Below, one piece after another: positions 1 to 11,785 of a DNA stretch of 64,000 bases. How positions within the stretch are numbered: position 1 is the stretch's first letter; each line of letters begins with the position of its first letter. Both the position numbers and the translations under genes were made by a program. The stretch comes from Vavraia culicis subsp. floridensis (lineage: Eukaryota > Microsporidia > Pleistophoridae), in the NCBI RefSeq assembly GCF_000192795.1, contig NW_007360612.1, positions 1-64,000 on the forward strand. The letters run 5' to 3'. The notes beneath the pieces are model-generated. The model searched no databases. It had not been told where the DNA came from and saw nothing but the letters and a program-made list of their open reading frames with translations.

Positions 1-3000
1 GGTACGTGTTTCCGATACACATACATTATGCTCATCATCATTGTCATCAGGCACGACATCAAGATCGTACTTCTCGTGGTGACCGGCCCTGAGAAACACG
101 CCCAGGCTGCTCATAATATTCTCCAGCTGAATTATACAGTCTTTGTGATCAAAGCTGAATGTCTGGAATGTTTCTTTAGCAATATTTAGCCGTAAATCAG
201 AACATTTGACTGTTATCTTGTTGCCCAACATGGCAACCACGATACTGGCAGGCTCAAACAACAGCTCATATTCCAAGATCTTCGGATTAAAAATATATCC
301 TGAGAATCTAAGACTGCCAGTGGTTGGCGAGAAAAATATCAGTTTTTCGATTTGAAACATAAGCAACGGCATAGTCTCCACAAAGTAACTTGTGTCTTCA
401 TCCTGTGGCTTGCTTCTGTTGAGATACAGTTCGCTCTCTTTGACTATCAAATTAACCTGGGTGTACCTGCCACTCGTAAAGTTGGTATTAGACTCATCGA
501 GGAGGGTCTGAAGAAGCTTGTGATACATTTCATAATCTTCAACCTCATTTTTTACGATAACGTTATTTGTCGAGATCTTCAAAGTATTGACCACATCGTA
601 TGTTGTCTTTATATTAATCCGTGCATCAATACCTCCATACTCCACATCGAACTTCGTAGTATCGTTTTCAATGCATAGACTGGTGATATCCAACTTGACT
701 CGGGAATTATATGACAGGTCACATCGAATCTTTCCAATTTTTATCGTGTAATTGAGACGCAGTGCTGTACCGATAATACCCAACTGCGGAAGTAGATAAT
801 ACTCCTTCAAGATAAGAACCTGGTGCAAGAGAATCGAATTGTGTATTTCTGAAACAGATACATCCAAATTCATTCCGTACTCTATTTTCTTAATCTTCAC
901 CTTAAGGTCATTCACTACAACTTCGTGCTCTAATAATCCTGTGCTTTCTCCAATAATGCTGTTATTTTTATCAAACGACTTATTTAAAATAGACAACGTG
1001 TCAGAATGTCCCGTACTCTGATTTATAGCTGTTAAAAAACCCTTTTCAACTGTTACAGTGATATTTTCTCCTAAAATAACAACGCTTGCACTGGTAGTGA
1101 GCCGATAGCATTCCTCAGCACAATGGGCTGACCTTGCGCACACAACTCCCCTCAACAGCATCTTTGCATCGGCATTTATTAGAACCATCTTCGATTTTGT
1201 TTTTCCCTCGTACGAATTATCTAGAATTGTTATGAGTATGTCAATAAATTCAATAATGCAATATAAAATGCTGTTATATTCCGCAGTGTCTACGGCTCCC
1301 TCAACTTTTAAATCAACTTTGACCTCTGTATCGCTTATTCCTAGATTTATATGAACGGCAAGACCACCGCTGAGAACCCTCAAAGTAAGCGTATCATTTT
1401 TAAATAGCAAACATTCTATTTCGAACATGCTTTTATGGTAGTATGTGATCTTTTTGATACAAATTTCAACATCTTTTCCTGGGTCTTTTGTTGGGCTACT
1501 GAACTGATCCGTAATAAATGAGTAAACAACATTTTTGATGCCGTAAATAGTTTGCACGAGATCATATTCATTGTGAATAACAATTTTATCGATTTCTACC
1601 TTAATTATATCCTCAAAGGTTATCACAAAGTTGTCCAACTGTGTCTTTTTGTATTGAACACGTCCTACACAATAACCATTTGTGCATTTTTTGATCTCGT
1701 CAATGGTGAAATTTCCGAAATGAAACCGTGATATTGGTACTGCACTATCGACTAATGTAACGCAGATGTCATGTTTCTCGTGCTCATACCAGCGGATAGT
1801 ATCCGATTTGATCACGTATCCTTGCGTATCATCTGAAATTAGCTGTTTACCCCCTGTTGCCAACTGCTCTAGCTCCTCAATGTTCTTATCAATACAACCC
1901 GGTATAACTGAGAAGTTGCCAACGAATAGGGATGTATTCATGATACAGCTTTGGAGACAGAAAATAACCCAAGGCATCTTTGTATCTGATCGTGTACCCA
2001 ATCTGTTAGTAATTTTTTTCAAAAATCTGTTTCCCTTTGTCAATTCGATATGCGTCTTCACGAACATAAGCAATTTGCAAACATCAGCGCTAATATTAAT
2101 TTCAGATATTTTTGTGAAAATCAGCTCTGCGGCGCTGTGCATCCAGAAAAATGGGATTTCAAAGCAAACGTCTTTGCCTTTCAACCTAAACCCTTTCAAC
2201 GCACATCTTTTCTTATCTATTCCTATTTCACTGCATGAAACGGTCAAGTCTAGCTTGTTCCTCAGACGATAACCAAGCCGTTTCATTATTTTTATGGTAT
2301 TGACATATATCTCAGAAACAGTAATACGATCATTTTCCATGTTATAAAAAAGCCTTACTGTGCTTGAATCTAGCCTAAAGTTCAAGTTTGTACTGTTTCG
2401 GTGTTCCAATTTCAAGTCCAGTATTCGATATTTAAGAACCTTGATCAGACCCTTTCTAGTTTCTTTTATGATCTTTAATTTGAGCTTATCCATCACTAAA
2501 CATATTTTAATCTCCTCATCCAAGTTGATGATGCGCTTCGTATCTCCTTCAAGCTCCTGTTCGATTTTATTTTCGCCATCAATTTTAGGCAGAAGATGAT
2601 CACCGTGCAACTCTTTCTCTGAGGCATTGACATCTCGTTTTGAGGATGCTACCTTGTACATTTCATCATGTTCTTCCGATACTTGCAAAATTTCCTTGTA
2701 CAAATCCAACATATCGCACGTGATTTCAACTATATCTCTTCTCCTGACCAGGACATCAACACAATCTACGTATGCGTTGATGCTGTTGTCCGAAATCTTA
2801 CCTCGGAAATCGAAAGGCATAATTTTCTTTATATATGTTTCATTGCTATTCATTTCTAGTGATATACTCTCAATGTTGATTTCTTTTTTGTCGTTAATCG
2901 ATATCATATTCACTTTTAATCGATATTTCCTGTAGTAAATTGTCAAATTTTCTACCTTAATAAGTAGTTTTTCGAGTAGCTTCCTCAGAAAAAAACTCAT

Positions 3001-3342
3001 TTTCTTCTTCTCTTTTTTGTCGTCACTGCTTATCGACTCGCTGTTATTTACCGCCAACTTGCTCAAGTTTTGTTGAATATCATAGCTTTCTATGTAAATA
3101 TCAACATTGCTTGCCTCTATCGTCACATAACCATTCAAAAAATTCTTCCACGGGATTACCAAACGCAAATCCTCAATCATCCCCCGCACGCTAAAATTAT
3201 GGTAGTATTTTTGCACCAGTTCAATCTTCTTGAGATTCACATTGCCGTTCCATGACTGGACGAGTAAATTCTTATCTTCGTCGATTATTATATACTCTTT
3301 CAAAAACTTATTGATGAGTTTGGTCGTAATACTTTTCAACAT
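1..3342 (-). CDS. VPS13: VPS13/chorein-family bridge-like lipid transfer protein, N-terminal 1114 codons (3' end outside window)
   Basis: On the minus strand the frame is open without a stop from the ATG at 3342-3340 to base 1 (1114 codons, checked codon by codon), so the gene continues left of the window. The N-terminus starts MLKSITTKLINKFLKEYI and is followed by a WNGNVNLKKIEL stretch, matching the chorein-N pattern of VPS13 (MLE..VAWVLNTYLGKYV, then ..GAVELENLPL). The rest is a long run of alternating short beta-type segments (repeated I/V-K-I patterns), as expected for the repeating beta-groove rod. VPS13 proteins move phospholipids between membranes at organelle contact sites. An in-frame TAA lies just upstream of the ATG and six C (minus strand) sit 10 nt before it, supporting this start. 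ATG2 or another BLTP family is the alternative, but the N-terminus fits VPS13 better. Confidence 0.7.
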   Translation of the reverse strand, partial: MLKSITTKLINKFLKEYIIIDEDKNLLVQSWNGNVNLKKIELVQKYYHNFSVRGMIEDLRLVIPWKNFLNGYVTIEASNVDIYIESYDIQQNLSKLAVNNSESISSDDKKEKKKMSFFLRKLLEKLLIKVENLTIYYRKYRLKVNMISINDKKEINIESISLEMNSNETYIKKIMPFDFRGKISDNSINAYVDCVDVLVRRRDIVEITCDMLDLYKEILQVSEEHDEMYKVASSKRDVNASEKELHGDHLLPKIDGENKIEQELEGDTKRIINLDEEIKICLVMDKLKLKIIKETRKGLIKVLKYRILDLKLEHRNSTNLNFRLDSSTVRLFYNMENDRITVSEIYVNTIKIMKRLGYRLRNKLDLTVSCSEIGIDKKRCALKGFRLKGKDVCFEIPFFWMHSAAELIFTKISEINISADVCKLLMFVKTHIELTKGNRFLKKITNRLGTRSDTKMPWVIFCLQSCIMNTSLFVGNFSVIPGCIDKNIEELEQLATGGKQLISDDTQGYVIKSDTIRWYEHEKHDICVTLVDSAVPISRFHFGNFTIDEIKKCTNGYCVGRVQYKKTQLDNFVITFEDIIKVEIDKIVIHNEYDLVQTIYGIKNVVYSFITDQFSSPTKDPGKDVEICIKKITYYHKSMFEIECLLFKNDTLTLRVLSGGLAVHINLGISDTEVKVDLKVEGAVDTAEYNSILYCIIEFIDILITILDNSYEGKTKSKMVLINADAKMLLRGVVCARSAHCAEECYRLTTSASVVILGENITVTVEKGFLTAINQSTGHSDTLSILNKSFDKNNSIIGESTGLLEHEVVVNDLKVKIKKIEYGMNLDVSVSEIHNSILLHQVLILKEYYLLPQLGIIGTALRLNYTIKIGKIRCDLSYNSRVKLDITSLCIENDTTKFDVEYGGIDARINIKTTYDVVNTLKISTNNVIVKNEVEDYEMYHKLLQTLLDESNTNFTSGRYTQVNLIVKESELYLNRSKPQDEDTSYFVETMPLLMFQIEKLIFFSPTTGSLRFSGYIFNPKILEYELLFEPASIVVAMLGNKITVKCSDLRLNIAKETFQTFSFDHKDCIIQLENIMSSLGVFLRAGHHEKYDLDVVPDDNDDEHNVCVSETRT

Positions 3343-6300
3343 CAAGAATAATGGGGGGTTTAGTTTTACAAGCCCTTAAACCAGAATGAAACAACAACGC
3401 CACAGTTTTAAAAGGTAGCAAAAGGGGGTAGAAATCCAGAATGTGCTGTTCTTTCGTAATTGATTAGAAGATTCGGCTACCACACAGCATAGTGTTATAA
3501 TAAGAAATAATCCATATTGTTGTTTCAGCATCAAAAGCCATATCTTCGTATTTTTTTGACTCTACAGGCAAAAAAATCTGGATAGAGGTTAAGTGGCTGT
3601 CTTTATCATAACAGTATAATTTTCTACATTCTTTTGAACTTTTTCCACTGGCACCAGGGAATATTGTTAAAGCAAATAAATATGGATACATAACAAGATC
3701 ATGAACTAGCAAGTCTTTAGGCAAATAGTACGCTAACAAACATAAAGATGATTGATTGTTATACTACTTAGATAACCGACGATTTATCTCTGGCCTCAGA
3801 CCGCTGCTTAGTCAAAGAAATAAATGAAAATTTTTCAATTGTATGCGAAATGATTGTGTATTATCACCGAGGCGATACATGGATTAGAAGCTTTGATTTT
3901 AGATCGTGTGATACTCCAAATTTTTTCTACAAGAATAATGAAGTACGTTATTCATAGCACAAATATTTTATACAGAACAGTAAATTGTTGCTCCGCTGAA
4001 ATCTCACAAGTGAATATGATGTGGGTGATTAAATGCTCTAATTTACATGTTGTTGCACGAGTAGCAACTTGTTAAACATTGATCTGGCCAAATTGTAATC
4101 GAAAAACTCACACGATAATATTGTGACGACAGGTAATAAATAATAAACATGTTTATCTTTCAGTTATAACACCTTAATAGTAACAATCATATTATTAAGG
4201 AAATAATACCAAGGTGAGTAAACATCAGAAATTGAACAAATGGTGCATAAAACATTCATTTGAATCCTGCTTCATGTGTACAAAGACTATTCTTAAAACG
4301 TTTTAATCGGGGTTGATCCTATGTAGATGGTAATGCCTTTTATATAAAATAGATATTACTTTTGAAGGCCTATTCAAGATGTTCTTATTCGTTACTATTG
4401 CTCTTCGAGATCGTACCTGTAAGTTTGTATGATTCATCTGAATATGTGTCTTAGGTATGTACTAGAACTTTTCGGTAATTCAATTCACATGCAGTGTTCA
4501 TTAATCATTTCAACTTTGACACAATGTTTTTATCAATTATTTGATTGATGTTTTTCTTTGATAGGTTACAAGCAGCTTGTACCGCGATTTTTAGCTATTA
4601 TTTGTAGTAAATTTTTATTCAATCTTAAAGAATGAAGTTTACTAGCTGAGGGTTGCGCCAAAGACCGTATTATCTATCTTCACACGATAATTCATAGCAA
4701 AGAGCTAAATCTCTTGACTAAGTGGTGAATATAATTAACTTATTGGAAGATTTGTAATCACATCCTAGCTGTGGCTAAGAGTGGAAGCATCTACTGTGTA
4801 TGTTGAAAATTAAGAGTGTGTGCCCGGTTATCACATTTGTTCGTGTGTTCACTCAAGTTGCTCAGTGCACTCACACAATCATATTTTATCGTGCGGTACT
4901 TTAGGGTTAAGTTTTTTATCGTTTAAACACGGCCTTTTGAATTGCCAACCATCACAATAATGTACTACAGGCCAATAGAAATGTAATTGCAATGTTAAAT
5001 AAATACTAGATGCATTTACCACAGAGCCATGTATTTTTGTAGAATATCAAAAAATTTTTGATCTATCCACTCATCAATCGGATCTACGAGCTTAAAGGGC
5101 CTAATCTGTATGTTAATGTTGCTCACATATAAAAACAAATACATCGGGTAATAAATGAATGACAAATGATTAAAATTGTACTGATACATGATGGTAACGT
5201 ATGATCATATCGGTCCAGGTATGATTTCTGTTAGCGCAAATAATAGATATATAGCTTGCATTATTATTTAATTGCAGGAATCACCTAAATCCATAAAAAT
5301 TATGGAAAAACGAACATTGAAATCGTATCAAAGTATCAATCAAGATGGGCGTTGGTTACATAATACACATTAGGCTAAAAGAGGGTTTCCTTTTTTCTCG
5401 TAAATAAGGCGGGAAAAATATTTTCTATCACCACCACTGATCGCATGTAGATTGCCATGTTTGCGATGAAAATTTCGATGTAACTCATATTCAGGACATT
5501 TAGTGCTCATGTTCCGGTAATTACGATGTACACAAGACTAAATGTGCAATATGCATTCAAATCTTTGTCAATCAAACCATAACTGTATATATATAGAACG
5601 AATTTGATGCGCTATGTGATTAATTGTCAAAACATATAACGAACATTACATGTAGAACTGCATAGAATTATATGCAACAACTAGCTCCTGTATCGCTATT
5701 AAATATTGTATTTCTACCATGTATTGATTTCATACGCTGTTAAACTATCGTATGGATAGTCATTTTAGTAGACCACCATTAACCATTTTTAGAAGTACTC
5801 AAGGTTGGATATGTGTATCGTATTGCAGGCATATTTAGTAATACACGTCATATATGTGAATATTTGAGTGCATAGGACCTATAGTAAGGATATGTGTCAT
5901 ATAATCGAAATATTCAACAAATATAACATCAAAGTGTGTATGAATCTGACATACAATGCTAAAAATAGATGATTTTGTTCATTGAAACTCGTTTACTAGT
6001 AAAATATGGATGACAAACCATTTTAATGATTTGTAGAACGCTGTTCTGGCCCAACAGAGTGCATGTGCGATATAAATACTTAAATAGTGTTCATTGATTG
6101 TTTTTACCATGCAAATGAGAATATTGCTCGCAGTGCAAGAAAATGTCACTCAAATAATTTAAATTAAAAAATTTTATTCTCTCGTCTCAGCCAGATAGCT
6201 CATTCATTGTGTTGTAATGATCTATAACCCGAACAGCAGTTTATGATCGCAGTGACAATTCAGTCATCCGTGTTACTCCTTTTTCACAGTTACTTAGTAG

Positions 6301-6983
6301 CGTAAAAACCTCTTTTGGTTTATAACCAAACTTGCCCTCTATTGATATTGTCTATTTTCATCCATGAGTGATTTGGGAAAATTACCGACTCTACAACAAA
6401 ATTTATTTTGTGTTATGTACATCCGTATGACTCGTAGCCTGGCATGAATAACCTCTATCTGGTCTTTAAGAACATGTTTGTGTGGAAGGATTTGCTATAA
6501 GTTAGTTGCTTCTCCTCACTTCCGCAGTAGAAACACAATTAAAATATTAACACAGCCAACCATATATGCACACGCATCAAATAGTGATACTACCGTATAT
6601 TAATCATGACATGCGCAATGTAGCCACATGCTCTTCTTTTATATATTTACATTTTATCGTGTTTGTTGTATGCCTGATCATCGAATAAAAGATATCGAAC
6701 ATTAATCCGGTCCTGAATTTACAAAATTAAATTTTTATTAAATTTAGTGACTTTGATTTTTTCCAAATATAGATCATTTAATGAAATCATAATTGCACGA
6801 AATTCTCATGCAGCTGGACTTATTAGCCGGTCTCTGTTGCCATGATGTCTATTAGCACGTGGTATCTACGACACGGGGTGATATGTTTATTACCGTTTAC
6901 CATCTCGCAAAAATGCACGAGCATCACTGGCACAAGAAAAACGATAATTAAACAAAATCTACCATTTTATACACCAATATTTA
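3343..6983. other. AT-rich intergenic region, no gene recognised
   Basis: This 3.6-kb stretch between the VPS13-like and homeodomain genes is AT-rich with frequent stops in all frames. The longest open stretch (3464-3739, minus) opens without an ATG and resembles nothing. I see no tRNA-like cloverleaf or tandem array. It could hold the distal promoter of the VPS13-like gene. Confidence 0.5.
3353..3358 (-). promoter_or_regulatory. C6 start-associated motif of the VPS13-like gene
   Basis: Read on the minus strand, six C end 10 nt before the ATG at 3342. C-rich or G-rich triplets just upstream of starts are a known microsporidian signal, and the same arrangement recurs at many genes in this window. 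Confidence 0.5.
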
Positions 6984-7619
6984 TTAACAAAAGAAATTAT
7001 TTGGATCAAACGAAATTGTATTATCAGCAATTCCGTCGTTGTTCTCATAATGCGGTCGCATGTCGATCCAGCTAGTATCTAGCGTATCTACAGGTGGATA
7101 TTCCATTTTATTATCATTCTTCTGTGAGATTTCCGTTCTATTAGCGCCCTGATCGTTTTGAGTCATCTTTTTGAGCGCTTTGTCGTGGACAGGCGAAATT
7201 GGGTATCTGTCATTGCAAAACGTGGTGGTCTTTTCCAAAGGCGCGATCGGCATAAACATCATAGATTCGTCCGGAGGAGGCATCATGCAGTTTATGTAGT
7301 CGTATTTCGGACCATTTCCATTTTGGCCATGGTTTTCCCGGCTGTCGTTCTTGCTCCTGTTCTTTGCTTTCTTCTGCTTGGCCCTTCTATTCTGGAACCA
7401 TACCTGAACTGACCTGGGCGTCATTCCAAGCTGCTCACTCAGCTGATTCCTCAGCACGGCATCAGGCTTGATATTGACCTCGAACGTCTTTTCCAAAATC
7501 TTTAGCTGTGTTTTGCTTGTTCGTTTTCTATGTTTAACTACAAACGGATCAAAGAAGGTGCTTTTAAGTTCACCGTGCGAATTTCGATGAAAACTATTAA
7601 AGTAACTCGACTTATCCAT
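6984..7619 (-). CDS. Homeodomain transcription factor (211 aa)
   Basis: Residues about 30-89 form a complete homeodomain: a basic N-terminal arm (KHRKRTSKTQ), helix 1 with LEKTF, and recognition helix 3 with VQVWFQNRRAKQKK at about 72-84. The W, F, N and R that define homeodomain DNA contacts are all present. The rest is Asp/Asn/Met-rich with no other domain. Homeodomain proteins bind TAAT-core DNA in the nucleus; microsporidia keep a small set of them, but which member this is cannot be read from the sequence. The ATG at 7619 is preceded on the coding strand by GGGG and one base. The stop overlaps an AATAAA. TAATTA sites lie about 65-85 bp upstream. Confidence 0.9.
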   Translation of the reverse strand: MDKSSYFNSFHRNSHGELKSTFFDPFVVKHRKRTSKTQLKILEKTFEVNIKPDAVLRNQLSEQLGMTPRSVQVWFQNRRAKQKKAKNRSKNDSRENHGQNGNGPKYDYINCMMPPPDESMMFMPIAPLEKTTTFCNDRYPISPVHDKALKKMTQNDQGANRTEISQKNDNKMEYPPVDTLDTSWIDMRPHYENNDGIADNTISFDPNNFFC

Positions 7620-7620
7620 G

Positions 7621-7624
7621 CCCC
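7621..7624 (-). promoter_or_regulatory. GGGG start-associated motif of the homeodomain gene
   Basis: On the coding strand GGGG stands one base before the ATG, the closest spacing seen in this window. Confidence 0.45.
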
Positions 7625-7684
7625 TAGATATTTTTCATTTGTTTATATTTATTTTAAACATCCTATCATCTTCCCATTTCGGTT

Positions 7685-7702
7685 TAATTAGAGATTTAAT
7701 TA
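7685..7702 (-). promoter_or_regulatory. TAATTA pair upstream of the homeodomain gene
   Basis: Two TAATTA palindromes (7685-7690 and 7697-7702) lie 65-85 bp upstream of the homeodomain start. TAAT is the core site bound by most homeodomains, so autoregulation is possible. In AT-rich DNA the motif also arises by chance. Confidence 0.25.
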
Positions 7703-9944
7703 ATTTTACTGATAGATTAAATAAATTTATCTCAAAACGTAACATTGATAAATTGCTTTGTGCTGCTTCTTAATCAAGAAAGCCTCCTTCGGGAATTTTC
7801 CGACCTATTTTTTTGAAATTTGTTAAAAATGGAGAAATATCATGTAAGGTACCAAACAAACAAATATTTGCGACCGAAAAAATTCCCGCTTTTTTCCACA
7901 AACCTATCAAAAATTAAAAAATTCACAACAACTATAGACACTTTGATATATGCGATACTAGATGTCATCTTTGGTGGCAATTCGAAGGGACAGGTCCACC
8001 TGACCGTATCAAACTCTAACTATGTTTCATGGTCGACGTATATGATCAAATTTAAATAAACAGGGGATAATCTGCACCTAAAAGTATTAATTATCAAATT
8101 TGTCCTTAAAGAGGAATATTTAGTAAAGTGCGTGTTGTTGAAAACAGGTAAATAAGCACCCTCTGTGTTTTCTTTTATTAGTTGAAAAAAGTCATTACCG
8201 GTGCATCTGTCAACTCGCGCTTGAGAATAAAAGTCAAACGTTCCAGATCTTACCATATATTTGAATGATGATGTGTTATGATAGATTGAAAATCGCAACA
8301 TCAACCTATGACTTTAATTAAAACAGCTTGTCCACATCAAGGAAGGCGGCGAGGTGGTCTTTATCGGCATCATCATATCATCTTCAGTTTGTCCAACATT
8401 ATTCCAAAATATGTGACCCAGCATTTTCTGATAAGAAAATCTTTGTATCAAATATTGTGTACTTGTCTAAACCATGGAAACAAGGCCGCATTTCTTTTAT
8501 TATTTGGCTTGAATAAGATGTTTTTGCGCTATTTATTGTTTTTATTACCTTGAATACACCATTTTGTTCTCTGCCGCAAAAATATTTTGTCAAAGTGAAT
8601 AAATGACACACCCAGTATCAGCATCTGCTAAATGTAACAAAAAAACCAATGTATTAGACATATGTGGAAGCTCATGTTGCCGGACCAGTGATTGCACGTT
8701 CGAAAATTTCGATTACAAACACGCTATCTTTCGCCTTTAAACTTTTTTCGATTTCCAACTCTCATCTGTCACCTTGACATCTAGTAAGAGTGACAGAGGA
8801 ATCCAAACAAATAATTTATACACCTATCAAGCACATTCGAGCCATTTTTCTCGTCAGAGATTAGAAATGAGAATTTTCGATTATATTATTGCAGAGGGGC
8901 GATGTTCCATGCTTGAAGCTCATGAAACTACATTCTTGCCCGACCAGTTCATAATTTCACGACACTAACATTTGCGCACGATATTTTTATAGAAATTGCC
9001 ATTTTTATAATTCAAGATACTTTTGTGCTAAGCAGACCATGTTATATTCTGTTACGTTATGTAACTGCAGTAGTTGTTTCTTTTAAAACCCGGATACATC
9101 CACTCAGAAGTGCATATCAAATCAAACATTTCAAGGAATTTAGGAAACCTTAAAGGTTCTGTATATTATCAATTTCTTGATGGAAGAACACTGTAATAAA
9201 CTATTTCAAGCCGCAATATATGTTAATGCTGGACGAGAGATAATTTATCTTTGATTCGCATTTTTAGGGTTTTACGATCTTGACATTGACATTCGAAATA
9301 CAGAGAAATTCCTCCGCAAAATGTTCACAATGTCTTATGCGCTCAAAATGTACAGAGCCTGAGTTTTACCGGTCTTCGCATACGGGATATGATTTATTGT
9401 TTGTGTGATTTAGGTCAAGCAACTGGTGTGGAGTCGTAAAAGGTGCAGTTCATGGTATGACACTCACTCCAGTTTGAGATGTGCAAAGCGCTTGATGCGC
9501 AGAAATTTTCTAGTCATCTTCGCAGCAGCGCAAAATAAGCATGTCGTTGCGGTGTGAGGAGCAACTCGAGATGAAAATAAACATAGTCATTATTTTTACA
9601 CTACACTTTCTAGTATTCGCCAATAGAACACAAACAATGTATTTCTTTGCGTGTGGTATACATTCACTAACTCGCCTGTTTTACTGCGCAGTGTTATGGA
9701 ATTATAATTTGTTTAGAGAGTCGCTCATGTCAATTGTTTTGTTATTCATAAAATACGTCTTTGGCAGCAACTTAATTTGCATACCACCGCATTGTTGCAT
9801 TTTGCAGGAACACTGCTATTCATAGCCTTGGTGACCACAGAGAGTCTTTCATAAAAAATAATAGTTGCTATACTCACTCATTACTGCATTTATAGGATGT
9901 TTTTAATTTTCAAAAACGATTTCATCAAAGAAGTGCGGATCGCA

Positions 9945-9949
9945 CCCCC
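9945..9949 (+). promoter_or_regulatory. C5 start-associated motif that selects the SAP-gene start
   Basis: CCCCC is followed by one A and then the ATG at 9951. The frame is also open from an ATG at 9897, but the C-run and the position of the SAP domain right after 9951 favour the downstream start. Confidence 0.5.
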
Positions 9950-9950
9950 A

Positions 9951-10304
9951 ATGGATTTTAAAAAATTAACAGTAGTCCAGCTGCGTGAGGAGTGCAGAAA
10001 AAGAAACATAAACTCCGTCAACATAAAAAAGTCTGATCTCATCGACCTCCTTTTAAGATACGAGGATGAGAACAAAGCTGTTTACAGGGACGAAGCTGGT
10101 GAGTCATCATCAGTTCCTTTGGAATCAAGGTCTTTTGATGAATTGTCTGAGTCCGAAAAGATTCAAGCAAGAATTCGAAGATTTGCGTGCAATAAATCCG
10201 GGAAGGATTCGGAGGGGGCTAATGCACTCGATGCCGTATATGCGGAGGAGTTGCAGAAACAGGAGGAACGTCGGCGCAGATTTGCTAGACCGGCTGATAA
10301 ATAA
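9951..10304 (+). CDS. SAP-domain protein, THO1/SARNP-like (117 aa)
   Basis: Residues about 4-38 form a SAP motif: LTVVQLREECRKRN, then a basic turn and KKSDLIDLLLRY, the helix-turn-helix that binds DNA or RNA. The remainder is charged and has two short Arg-Phe boxes (ARIRRFA and RRRRFA near the C-terminus), reminiscent of the RxxRFG-type repeats of THO1/SARNP (CIP29), which act in mRNP assembly and export. The small size fits that family. The ATG at 9951 is chosen over the in-frame ATG at 9897 because of the adjacent CCCCC and because the extra 18 residues precede the domain without adding to it. The stop sits inside AATAAA. SAP is well supported; THO1/SARNP is inference. Confidence 0.75.
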   Translation: MDFKKLTVVQLREECRKRNINSVNIKKSDLIDLLLRYEDENKAVYRDEAGESSSVPLESRSFDELSESEKIQARIRRFACNKSGKDSEGANALDAVYAEELQKQEERRRRFARPADK

Positions 10305-10326
10305 AAATGTGCAAATTTACTTGTTT

Positions 10327-10461
10327 AGTCCGTTTTCTCTCCTCATGTCGGTATCATGTGCAAAAATGTATAGTCCGTTTTCTCTTCTCGTGTCGGTATC
10401 ATGTGCAAAAATGTTTAGTCCGTTTTCTCTCCTCATGTCGGTATCATGAGCAAAAATTTTT
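10327..10461. repeat. 45-bp minisatellite, 3 copies
   Basis: Units start at 10327, 10372 and 10417 with AGTCCGTTTTCTCT and end near TGCAAAAATG; they differ by only a few bases. The array begins 22 nt after the SAP-gene stop, so it may be transcribed in its 3' UTR. Because 45 is a multiple of three, open frames appear on both strands through it; they are artefacts. Confidence 0.9.
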
Positions 10462-11785
10462 GGTGCTGTTATATGGTCTCTACGTGTTATCATCAAGTTT
10501 AGGTGATTTCGCATCGATGCAAATAATGCGTGCGTCTGAATATGTCACATGATCATATCTTTATAGTATAACACAAGGTTATTGTCTCTAGCACATACTG
10601 AATTGTTACACTCTCATATTTGCGTGGTATGTCCAGGCCTGTATATTAATTTCTATTTGATCTGCGCTCATCAGCATGGGGCGGCACGTTCTGCAGAATA
10701 TATAGGCACGGTGTCATTAACGCTTCTCATGAATAAACTTAATAATGACTCATTAGCAAGAAATGCATCGTCTATTGATAACCGGTTGTGGTTCTTGATA
10801 ACACCAAGACCGATAGTGTCGAGTTGATTTTTTATAGAAAGAACCGGAAATAAGAGAATATAACGGTTATTTGTCGATATTACCATCGTGAGGGCTGTAT
10901 CATACTTCCTGACATCGAAATGTGCGAATCATATCATCTTCAAACCAAGATTACAAAGTTTGTTTCTTATGGTGAAGGTACCAGACAAAATGATTTGTAC
11001 GTTCTAATAGCACATTTCATATTTATACGTATAATTGACTGATAATCGCACCATTTTACGTGCTAAAGCCAAATATCTACGTGGACAAATAAAATTACGA
11101 ATATTAATTACTTGCATCTACAAAACACAGGCTTGGCTATTAATATTTATCTACTAAGCATTTGGCATAAAACAACTGGTATATCAAACGACAGTGGAGA
11201 GTACTGGTGCTCAAAATAGGAACATATCCTTAATATAGCGACATTCCCTAGATTTGAGTTCATTAGAGGAAAGCTGTACACACGATTTCAGAATAGTGCT
11301 AGGCCAAGAATTTACAATATAGCATAGTTATAATTTCATTAATACGAGTAAACATCTGCACGCCTGCTTATCATAGCAATTGTCTCTTTTGAGTTCAGTC
11401 CTATTGTACATGATTTACCAACCATATAAACCGTATATTCGGTGCACTCGTATGCGAACCAAGAATCTAAAAATACAACCATACCACGGTAAATCCGACT
11501 AAGTTATGTATTGTTGAGTAGTCAGAAGTATAATAAGCAATACAGAATCATTTATAATGAAATAAACGGTTTAGCTGCGGTACTTCACGTACACCCAAAC
11601 AAATTTTTTTTCTGACGTATTTCAACATTGTTCATTGTAAGAACGTGACTCTTTCAATGTTGAAATGGGTAAGGCATTATTTAATAATAACTTTTGTTTG
11701 TAAAGGAAGTTGCATGTTACAGCAACGTGAAAAGACCATTCCAGCAACTATCACCGCTACACCTGCCTACCACAAACTAAATTAA
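10462..11785. other. Intergenic region, nothing recognised
   Basis: These 1.3 kb between the minisatellite and the SmD3 gene are AT-rich. I find no convincing ORF, RNA gene or repeat. Confidence 0.5.

Larger units (their letters stand above)
7620..9950. other. Intergenic region, no further gene recognised
   Basis: Apart from the proximal promoter of the homeodomain gene and the C5 motif before the SAP gene, I see no supported feature in these 2.3 kb. Open stretches at 7820-8059 and 9541-9825 have no recognisable protein character. Confidence 0.5.

Noticed and set aside
352..3255. Several plus-strand ORFs of 60-168 aa
   Set aside because: They are antisense shadows of the continuous minus-strand VPS13-like ORF.
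3464..3739. 91-codon minus-strand frame
   Set aside because: Opens at TTG, has no nearby ATG or start motif and no recognisable protein character.
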